Shown: positions 43,468-55,400 of the stretch, piece by piece
Layout of the letters: each line of letters starts with the position of its first letter
Numbering within the stretch: position 1 is the first letter of the stretch
Source of the DNA: Crossaster papposus
Taxonomy: Eukaryota; Echinodermata; Asteroidea; Velatida; Solasteridae
Direction of reading: 5' to 3'
DNA length: 64,000 nt
NCBI GenBank assembly: GCA_037893245.1
Contig: JBAIAA010000518.1
Location: 186,001-250,000 of the forward strand
The notes under the pieces: model-generated
The model's input: the letters and a program-made list of their open reading frames with translations, nothing else
Databases searched by the model: none
Told to the model about the DNA's origin: nothing
Made by a program: the position numbers and the translations under genes

Positions 43468-46400
43468 CTAGATTACCTTAATATTAAGCAGAATGGGAAA
43501 AGCAACAATTCATTATTCCAAACAAAATTCACGTTGACATATAGGAGAGTCTAACTTCAATTTCAAATCAAATAAGTTAAGAGGGCCTAATATTTCGATC
43601 TTAACAAGATCTTCTTCAGACATAATGGCTGTGTACAATAAACAAACATATAGGGCAACATACAGCATGATGCACATGTGTATTAGAGTCCGAGTACCAG
43701 ACCACTAAAGAAAGGAACCGGTGGTTCCGTATGGCCTCGTGGTCTGGAGCATTGAACTTGTGGTCTGTGGTTGTGGTTTGCAGGTTGTGGGTTTGAGTCC
43801 GGCCTAGAACAGACTGTTCTTGGGCAAGACTAATTGGTATAGACTAACTAACCTTGCCGTATATGAACCCCAATTTGGATTACCTGTCATCGTAACTTAC
43901 CAGAGTTGTGTTCAATGGCATTATCTCGTATCATAGTGTAGCCATCCCTGCCGCCGGCAATGTACGAATTCGTGACAACCTTATACACCTTCTCTAGGTC
44001 AAAGGGCACGAATCGTGGTACGTCACACTCCGTACAGCGGACCTCAACCTGGACCACCCGACTACCCTTAGGTTTAGATAGGTCATAGGTCACTATCAGT
44101 CCTGACAGAAAACGATAATGGGTCATTGTGACCAAACTTATTAAACGAGCAAAACGAAGTATTGAAAAAGAAAAAAATGAATCAAATACAACCAATAATA
44201 ATATTAATAACACATATTAACGCAAACCTCTGCATCTCGGTATTCAACTCTTGGTCAGGTTAATAATGTACATATTGAAATTTTCGTTAACTTTTTTGGT
44301 AGATTTGCTAAACTATACATTTTTGGAAACGTTAGGATATACTCAACATGAAAACCAATGTTTATATTTGTTTTCAAGTTCTTTAAAAAAAAAATAGACC
44401 TTTAATGTGACGTGACACATGAAAAGTCATTGGGTGTCACATTAAAGGTCCTTTTTGTTTAAATTCCCCTATATCTCTGGAAGTATAAGTCCGATTGGGT
44501 TCAAACTTGGTATGCAGGTATGGCGGGATGTGTTATAGATATACACTGAAGTGAAATCATGATGACGCCATCTGTGATTGTTGTTTCATTTTTTGACTTT
44601 TCAACCATTTCTCACTAACAGAAAATAATAAATTAAAAATTATTGTTGTAGTATGTTTATTGGGTCATAGACATATGCACACAATGAAAACAAATGTAAA
44701 CATTGGTTTTCATGTTGTTAAGTATATCCTAACATTTCCTAAAATGTATAGTTTAGCACATCTACACAAAAAGTGAACGAAAATACATAAGAAACCTGAC
44801 TTATCTGTATGTCTGCATTTTTCTCGGACACCGGCGGCCTGACGGCGTTCATATTTGATATATTATTTATAAAGTTCATATATTGATTATCAATCGAAAA
44901 CAATAAAGATCACGTACAAAAATTGGTCTGTGACCTTGTTTTTGCCAATGACAAATTTTCATGCTAAGCAAATTATTGTGCTTAGCAGCTCTATGAAATT
45001 GGCCCCATGAATTGAGGATACATGCCAGCCAGCGCCACTGTAATAAGCGTCTGTGTGAGTGCGAGATAGCAGCATCACCGCAACTACGTACGTTGTTATG
45101 GAATCGCGACATACACCCAAACAGCTCGAGTTTTGGGGGTCAGAAAAGTGACCTCAGAAACTCGCTCTACACAAGAACAACACAAAAACGCCCAGTTTTT
45201 TAAAGGATGGTTGTGTGGATGTTTATATCCTACTTTTAAATGCCATTTCTTTTCGGTATCGAACGACAGGTGGGCTCAATAGAGCCGTTACATAACGTTT
45301 TCGTTACGCCCCAATGCTCTTAGCTTATAAAAGCGGGCATTGCATTCAATGCCTTTCTTCTCGGTCTAAGCATTCGAACCTCGCTCACCATAGGATTCGT
45401 ACGTCTTGCCGATATATGTACTATACGATATATACGATATATGTACTTTCTATTTACTGTACCTTTGCGACAACACTTTAGGGCCTACTCCTATTAAGTC
45501 CATGATGTTCGACGATTAACAGACCAGCAATAGCAATATATTATCGGCAATCAATTATCCCCAAAATAAGATAGCTCCAACCAATATGAAACAGAAACCG
45601 TCGGAGAATTCGACGCCTCTCGATCAAGAGCGACGACAACCGCGAACAATTTGAGCACTATGAGAAGTTAAAGACTTCACCGAATCTGCATTGGGTCTAC
45701 GGAGGACGACGACGACGACCCTTCTGCCAAGGACAGCCTTACTGAAGCTTTGGATCTGGTAAAGAAACAACGAAAGCTCATCAAGTTGCCCGACAGATCC
45801 CCTCACGGCTGTTGTACCTTCAAGGAAAATGTCGCCGACAATCTGACTGAAGACTCTGAAGACGAGAAACATCTTCGCAAAGCCGAAAAGTCGACCACCG
45901 CCAAGACAGAACAGTTTTGTTATTATGTAATTCGTAAGTCAATAGGCTAATTTATCACCAGATGAATCGCACCCAACACGGCAATCTGACTCCCATATTT
46001 AATTGTATTAGCACACCCCGTAAATTTAAACAGAATCCTTAACCTTTGATCTCGATTATTGCAAATCGAGTATCACTTGATTAGTGCATGCAAATACTGA
46101 ACTTGGCCCCAAAGAGAAAACTTTGTTTTCCATCGAGACGCAATTTGTAAGACGGTCAGGCTGATTTTAGCTTTGCATTATCGGTCGATTGAGTACCGAG
46201 TGACATTGAATTGTGTTCCAAAATTATTTGGCAATCAAACAAGTCTGTTTAGTCATGGAGCAACTGCTCCATGGTTTAGTCGAGTATCACTTGAGTGTTG
46301 CATGTAAATACTGAACTTGGCCCCAAAAGGAAACATTGTTTCCTGTTGAGACGCAATTTGTAAGACGTCAAGCTGATTTGTAGCTTAGCATTATCGGTCG

Positions 46401-49400
46401 ATCGAGTACCGAATGGACATCCTGAATTGTGTTCCAAAAGTATTTGGCAATCAAACGAGTCTGTTTAGTCAAGTATCACTTTATTAGTGCATGCAAATAC
46501 TGAATTTGGCCCCAAGAGGAAACATTGTTTCCTGTTGACGCAATTTGTAAGACGTCAAGCTGATTTTTAGCTTTGCATTATCAGTCGATTGAGTACCGAA
46601 TGAAATACTGAATTGTGTTCCAAAATTATTTTGCAATCGAACAAGACTGTTTAGTCAAAAAAAAAAAAAAACAACACCCAATTTGACGGCCAATCTAAGT
46701 TCCCTTTCTTTGGCGTTTCTCATGAGCGAGTTCCAGTGCTCTACCATCCCAACATGTTCACCAAATCATTGTTGTCTTTTTCCTTTTCTTTCGGTTTATG
46801 AACTCTATAAATAGTATTGCATGAGGAAGATATAGAAAAGAAATTAATTTTCTGACGTAGGAACGTAGGAAGAAAATGCCATTTCTTTTCGGTATCGAAC
46901 GACAGGTGGGCTCAATAGAGCCGTTACATAACGTTTTCGTTACGCCCCAATGCTCTTAGCTTATAAAAGCGGGCATTGCATTCAATGCCTTTCTTCTCGG
47001 TCTAAGCATTCGAACCTCGCTTGCCCTCCCTCCCGCCCGACTTAAGCCCATAATTAATAGTATTAACGGTATTAATAATAATGACTAACCGCGGGGAACA
47101 GGGAGTGCACCCTCGATCGGTGTCCTAGGATGCAACCACGTTTCCTCTTAAAAATAAGAGGTTTTTCGTGGCCTCCGAGTGCCTGCAGAAATGCAGGACC
47201 GTGGCACCGATCGCCCTGCCTTATTCACTTTCTATATCGAGACAATTTCCTGTTTTTTTGCGTTGTATTGTGTATAGATTTTGTGACCATCATTCCTTCC
47301 AAACCTATCGGCAATTAGGACCTGTGTGTCCAACTGATATAAATATATCCATATACTATAAGAGATTGTAACTCTGGTAACACACGCAGTTGTGTTAAAA
47401 ATTTACCCAGATTCCAGGGTTTGTCTATACAATGTATACAAATAAAATGAGCGAGTTCCAGTGCTCTACCATCCCAACATGTTCACCAAATCATTGTTGT
47501 CTTTTTCCTTTTCTTTCGGTTTATGAACTCTATAAATAGTATTGCATGAGGAAGATATAGAAAAGAAATTAATTTTCTGACGTAGGAACGTAGGAAGAAA
47601 ATGCTCTTTCCGATAATTAGCACCATTTCGTTTAAAACGCGTTTTGTAGCCCAATTGGGCAGAAACAGTTATTCAGCTTCGCCGGCTGAACATATACAAA
47701 CTATTTTCTGAACTGTCTGATAAGATTCTGACAGCGCACTAGTCTTCAACGCACCTGCTAGCTGTAGGAACCTGCCCGGTGGGTCCACTGGGTCATACTC
47801 GGCTACAGAATTCTCCAGGGCTTGCATCAGATAAACGCCTTGAATTGAGACTGTGTCGATCGTGCTTCTAAATGGTGTTACGGTCGAAACGTCACCGATG
47901 GTAATTTCACCTTAGGAGATAAGAAAAAAACCAAAATGTACAATTGGTATCTCAACGGGCACTTCATTAAAAAAAAAAAAAAAAGAAGATATTAACAAGT
48001 TCACGTCGGGAAGCACACCCACGCATTTCCGGCCGTGCTCGCTGCTGGCATACATTTCCGAACTTGAACTTGGCGTGTTTATGCGTCATCCGAAATATTT
48101 GCGTTTATATACGTCATCCGGCGCGAACTGGTTAAGAAAAACAAACTGAATTGTACTAATTTCCGTGGAACGTTCTATAACGTTCACTTCAGGTGGAGAA
48201 AAATACTTTATCCTTTATAAAATTCTATTTTTCGGAATAATTACAGGATATCTAGCGCAATAATTTTGCTGAATGCCTAGAATCATTATTTACTTTCAAA
48301 TGAGTAAGATAATCCTTTACAATTTGGTAATAGATATTGTTGATATCTGCCAACGGTGTATCCTATCTTTAAATGGCCAACAAAATAATGACTAACCGGT
48401 TCGCCCCGGGACTATTTTTACACCCCAGTCATGTTTTGGATTGTTTATTTAACCTATTTCAAACATCTGGTTGAAAGAAAACCAACCTTCTTTGTGGTCC
48501 TTTGATGCAGAATAATTCCGCTTACCTTGTTGCAGTGACGCACGGATGCCGCCCCCATTCAAAAGCGCAATGCTGACGTCGTTCCATCGTAGTTCATCCG
48601 GGAGCCTAACGGCCTGTCTGACGTACGCATCGGCAAGAAGGTTGCCAAGGTTACACTCGTCCAATCGACAGGTGCCGTTCAGGAACACGTGCGTTCTGCC
48701 GGTGTTGGCGTTTGAAAAATTCCGCACAGACTCTGCCCATTGTTCGATCTCTTGGAGAACATCCAACGCTGATGCAACAGAGATTAAAATATTATAATCC
48801 AGGTGGTTTTCTTACAAAGGATTTGAAGACATTAAAGGGAATGTAAGGTACCTCACTTGCTTTATTTTTTTTTTTTTTTTTTTGGGGGGGGAGGGGTGAG
48901 TACGTTATAGCAAATATTGCTACACTGACTTATTTGACGTTTTGGGTTTGTAGATAAACCGTATCGCAAATACAATAGATACCGGTACAAAGCACTGTGG
49001 GAAGGGAAATGGAGCACTATCTGCCCAATCTTCCTTCCAACAATTCTTGTTACCCATTGTGCAAATTCACTCAAGCAGTATTTGCGATGAGACATGCTGG
49101 AAAAAAATCAGGAAAACCAATCATGTCCTTGTAGTCAGGTACCCTGACCCCACTTAAGATGAAACTGAGCAATGTGTAGACGTTGGTATAGGGGGACTGT
49201 AAGGTCAGATAATCAGTTGAACCACTCCACAGATGTGTAATCAATTGCAAAGAAAATGTGGAATAATTATGAACAATTTAGAGCAGTATTTGGGGAAGAA
49301 TATCAGTTTTTCAGTTCAGACGTCATTTATCCAATCAGCGCGCTTGGATATGACATCATGCGCATGTTACAGCACTGTCAACATAAATTAGTCAAAATAA

Positions 49401-52400
49401 CGTAAATTAGTCATTATGGGGCAACATTTTGACTAAAATTTGTAAAAATGATGCCTGATATGACTAATTAACGTTATTTTGACTAATTTATGTTGACAGT
49501 GAGGTTGCTCCAACCATGCAGTGTGTGCACAAACAACCACACGCGACCTCCGGTCATGCTGCCACTGATTGGCGGTGTGGTACCATGTGACAGGATCATG
49601 AATATGTAATAGGATACCATAAATATGTACACTTACCTGGCTGTGCGCTATTGTCCAGCAGTATCGGGTTACCTCCCCATTCGTTGACTTTACCATTGTC
49701 ATCAAACGTCACATCCAGGCGCCCCAGGTACTTGCCAAACGTATAATCCTGAACCACTAACACGTTGGCAGTAGCGTCGTCGTCTGGGTGCACGACTGTT
49801 GGATAGTTACCCTCGGGCTCCTCCGTTGAGGGCGCAGTGCCTGTAAGTTTATTCATAGCCAGAGAACTTCAGAAGACACTTTAACCAGTTCGCGCCGGGA
49901 TTATTTTAACATCTCCGAGCCGAGGGGCGGGATTATTTTTAACGAAACTCGATCCGAAGCGGGTTCAGGCCGATGGTGCCGGGAAGCACACCCACGCATT
50001 TCCGGCCCTGCTCGCTGCTGACAGACATTTCCGAACTTGAACTTTGCGTGTTTATGCGTCATCCATTTTGAATTTGGGGGAAACTTTGCGTTTATATACG
50101 TCATCCGGCACGAACTGGTTAATACTAGCCCGTGTAGCGGTTCGCAATTTTGCGACCGATTGCGATAAACAAATTCCACCATTTTTTAAAGTAAAACTTG
50201 AGAAATCTATTTCGTGAAAAACTGTGGAGACCTATTCATCTGTAGAAATATGCCATGTGGAAACCTCTTTACTCTTATCGGGCTCAGGTACGTCTCCACA
50301 CGGTACTGAATTTCAGAATCACAGGTTTATGTTGCGTTTGTTTATGATGTAAATGAGGACATATACCTGGCGACACGACGGTGAATTGGGGTTAGGGTTA
50401 GAATCGAGGACGACCTCGATTGAGATTCGTGTACAAAACCAATGAGAGCCGCCGGAAAAACAAAGGAAATTTTCGAGAGGAACAAAGGAAACTCCCGTCG
50501 ATTTACACCATAAACAAACGTACATGCACTCACCAGTGTATAGAAACGTGTTGGAGTGGCCACCAATCACAACATCCAATCCGCGTACTTCGCGGGCTAT
50601 CTTTAGGTCGACGTCATAACCTGCATGGCCCAGCGCGATCATCTTATTGACACCATACTCGGTTTGTAGTCTATCCACCTCGACTTGAACAGCAGTGGCT
50701 TCGTCGCTGAAATCCACCTTCCCTAAAACAAAAAGGTGCAAGTGGAACGCATCGTTATTTGCTCATAACCCTTCGACGTGCCACCGTACTATTTCTGATA
50801 GTCGCTTTGCCGTAAACGGGTTAAAGGTTAAAGGTTACATGTATTTCTAGTTCTTGAACCTCGGTTGAACCGGTGAACCAGCTTTTTGCAAAGCAAAGGC
50901 GGCCCCACGAGTATCCTATCCCATTACATTGTGTACATAACGGGCCTTCGAGGTGTGGACTTCACCGCCAGACCTTCCCAAGCAATTAATCATGCTATTG
51001 TTGCCTTCTATTCAACAACACCAGCTGGTTTCTGGCCTGTGGGAATGGGCTGTGTTGACATAAAGCCATAAAACCGAACAGCATGGGGGTATTACACAAA
51101 ATACAAGCGACTTTTAAAAAAAGTACAGACGCGCGTTCGTGTAAAAAAAAAAGGTCGCACGTCACAAGGTTAATTCAAGATAAAGCAAGATTTCATGGAC
51201 TATTCCATATCCAAGCCAATAGCATGACAGAACATCCGTCTTTTACCGTGGCACTCACCAGTGTTCCAAAATTCCGGAGTGCGAGCGTAAGTATATCCGA
51301 TGATTCCAATCTTCTCCCCGCCCACCGTTAACACGGCGCTCTTCTTGATCAAGCCGTCGATTGACGGTTCCAAGCTTGTGTCGATATTGGAGCTCAGAAC
51401 TGGGAAAGTCACATCGTTCAAAAACTCGCTCAGCCCTTCGGGACCGTTGTCAAACTCGTGATTCCCTATTGCCTGTAATATATATTTGTTTAAATTACTT
51501 CAATACAATAAGTCAAGGAGTATGGACGAGGAACTGTAGATTCGTGCAAATAATGGACGATGAGGCGAATCTGCCCGAATCTACAGTTCCGAGTCTATTC
51601 TCCGACTTAATCTATTTGTTTAGGTTAACAACAAAGGTTTGTTTAAATAACATTCCTGGCTTGCCGCCGATACCCACTTTGTGAATAAGTGTGGATTCGT
51701 AAAGTTACCCATGCGTGCATGTATATTTAGTCGATGTACATGTACAACAAATATGTTTTTCTTTGTTGGTGGCACAAAGGGCAATATGCTGGAAGTGCCA
51801 ACCTAACCCACAACAACAACAACAACAACAACTAATAGTTTGGTTCGTGTCTCCTCGAGGTGGCACCTCGCTCACAACAAAAACTGTCGATTCGTGACGA
51901 ATCTACAGTTTGCTGTAGATTCGTAAAAATAATCTACACTTTCAACAATAGTATGACGTCACGGAAATAGAATAACGAATATAGGATACTGCTGCAAACT
52001 TTAAAAAGCAACAAAATGTACTATAAAATGTACTATATTATACAGAGTGTATACAAAATATAACGGAATACCACACGTAGAATGTATAACTAACATGGTT
52101 AATAATAATAGATATGGTTTTAAAGATCTGGTTTCCACTTTAAAACGGGACATCAAATAAACGTCTAGATCTAATAATGTTTGACAGAGTTATGAATAGG
52201 CTAAATTTCCAAGAGGAGTCAATTTGACTCCTGTCAGTGGTTCTGAGGGCGAATAACGCGGCAAACGTGTTTATTAGGCTTAAAGGGATCGTATACGTTT
52301 GGTAATTGGAACCCACTGTTTGTTTCAATCCTACATAGTTATAGATATATACCATACAATTAACCTGGACAAATTTCATTTCAAACGCAGGAAGAATAAT

Positions 52401-55400
52401 CTGCATTGGAATACACAATCTGAGAAACGTCACTGCAGTAACGCTTCTCAGATTCAAATTTTTGGGGATACAAATTGATATCTTTTCTCATAACGGCAGT
52501 ACTTCGAAGTAAAAAGTTTCTAAAAATGTATACTATCCAAAGCTGCTGTACTTCTTACCAAGTAATTTTTTTGCCATTAATTTTTGGAGTAATTACCAAA
52601 CGTATACGATCCCTTCAAGGGCGCTTTAGCACATTTCTCACAGTTCGAAGTCCAATTCGCCTCCAGTGGTGTTGGGAGTGCAACTAGTTGTGTGCACATC
52701 AACGTTTTTCGATTTTGTTTGGATATACATGCCAAGTGTAGACTTGAAATCAAGTCGTTAGACATGGTCGTCTTTGTGCAGGCGCCACCGAAATAAACCA
52801 GCGCTGAGCCACCATGCATGACCGCTGCCGCCAGCTTTGAAATGACTAAACCGTGTCATGTTAAAATCGCGGACGCGGTTTAGTTATTTCTCGGTGTAAA
52901 AAGGCCTCCGACTGTTCTTCACAAAATAGGGTCTGGAGCTAAAACTACTCGCCCAAATCAAGATACCTTGGTATCATTTGTTATAGGTAGCCTCGGCCTC
53001 AGGATAGTGAAATTATGATTTTCCCGTTTTTGTTATGTTATTTTGTATGAACTGTAATCCATTGTCACAATAATTCTGGTGTTTTTTACAGTACATGTAT
53101 TTAACAGTTATTCTACGCAAAACTAATTACGCAGCAGCTAAACAATCAAACCTGAGAAAATTTGTGTTCACACAAGTCATGTTTAATTGTTTTAGTAAAA
53201 GAAACTTTTTAAAAACGCACATTATCTACCATAATGAGTAATTATTTAAAGGGATCGTATACGTTTGGTAATTACTCCAAAAATTTATGGCAATAAAAAC
53301 TTACTTGGTTAGAAGTACAGCAGCTTTGGATAGTATAATGCATTTTTAGAAACTTTTTACTTTGAAGTAATGCGGTTATGGAAAAAAAATAACACTTTTT
53401 ATCAAAAAAAATTGAATCTGAGAAGCGTTATACTGCAGTGACGTTTCTCAGACTGTGTATTCCAATGCAGATTAATTCTTCCTGCGTGGACATAACCGCT
53501 CCAGATTTTCGGCAATATCTCAAAATCGCTACCACCTTTTGAAAAGTTTTTTTTACAGGTTAGTTTTATGGTATATATCTATAGGATTGAAACAAACAGT
53601 GGGTTTAAGTTTTAAATCTCGTTTCGTATTGAAATATTAAATGTATTCGTGGGAAACCTTGACTTTACCAAAGCAGGAAAAACGGAGTGTAAATCTAATT
53701 AGATTATGAGACGTGAATAAGATTAATACTGCTGCAAACTGCTTACTGGCTGGAATGACCTGAAATATACAAATCAAATAAGTTAAGAGGGCCTAATATT
53801 TCGATCTTAACAAGATCTTCTTCAGAGACTAAATGACTGTGTACAAGAAACAAACATATATAGGGCAACATACAGCATGATGCACATCATGGACGCTGAA
53901 AAAACACAAAAGAAAAAAGCACAGAGTTGAATAGAACAAACAACAAAAGGAGGATTAGGCTGAGAGATTAAAGGGTGAGGTCAGTGTGGGTAGGATCAAA
54001 GGCAGGGTAGGAACAAAAAAAGAGAAGGGGTAAAGCCACAAGAAAAAGGGGTCCAGGGTGGAGATCAAAGAGAAGAACTAACAAAGAAGTATGAATAGGA
54101 GTAATGAGGAGAGGGGGGGGGGGGTGGTTGAGGAAAACCAGAGGAGTGAGAACAAACAAAAACAGAAACAGAAACAGAATTCTGGCAAGGAATGAATCTG
54201 AAACAGATGACAAATGGAGAAAAAAATTGAAGTTAATCATTTCCTAGTTGGATGTTAAGCCCATGTGGTTGAATAGTCCGAAGACGATTCATCCAAACTT
54301 TCTCCCGGCTGAGGCGGACTGATTCTTTCCGATGGCCAAGTGATTCTATGCCCTGAAGAATCATATCAGAAATACAATGATTAGGCTGGTTAAAGTGATG
54401 TCCTACAGGGGTATCCAGTTTCTTGGTGTTGACAGTCGATCTATGACCGTAGAAACGCTTTTTTAGGGCATTTTTGGTCTCTCCGACATACTGAACTCCA
54501 CAAAACCTGCAAGAGATGAGATATATGACATTAGATGTACTGCAAGTGATGTTACCAATAATTCTATGAGTAGTACCAGAAGAGTGGCCAGAAAAGGAGT
54601 CAGACTCCTGAATGTGGATCTGGCAGACCACACATCTAGAACTGCACTTGAAAGTTCCGTGCTGGATGGGGGGAGATGCATCCAAGCTGGGAACTTCGGC
54701 TCGAACAATGAGGTCTCGTAGATTTTGAGGGCGTCTATAGGCCAATACAGGGCTGTCGGGGATGGCCCGGACAAGGCGATCTGAAGTGTGGAGAATGTGA
54801 TGGCTGTCGTTAGTGATTTTGCGAAGGGAAGGGAGACTGGGGTGAAAGGTAGTCACCAGGGGGATCATAGGTTTGGCATTAGCCTGGGGGGTCTTTACCT
54901 GTAGAGCCAAATTTCTGGGTACGGCTTTGGCTCTGTCAATGGCACGTTGAACTTGGCGGGAACTGTGACCCCTGGCAACCAAGTTGTTCTTCAGTATCTG
55001 TGAATGGCGGGAGAAATCATAGTCGTTAGAACAAATCCTTTTGAGTCTGAGGGCCTGACTAAATGCTATACCAGTCTTGCAATGCCTAGGGTGACAGCTG
55101 GAGGAGTGGAGATACTGGTGTGTGTCTGTGGGTTTAGAATACAGATCAGTGGTTATTAAGTTGTCCTCCTTGCGGATGGTGACATCCAGGAAGTGGGCCT
55201 GATGATGTGAGTACTCTGATGTGAACTTGATGGTCCTGTGGAAGGAATTCATGTGATTAGTGAAAGTCAGCAGACTGTCCTCATCACTGGTCCATATGAA
55301 AAATACATCATCAATGTATCTCCACCAGATCCAGGGACGGCACGGTGCTAAGGCAAGCATGCGTTCCTCGAGGTCACCCAAAAAGAGGCATGCAAAGGAG

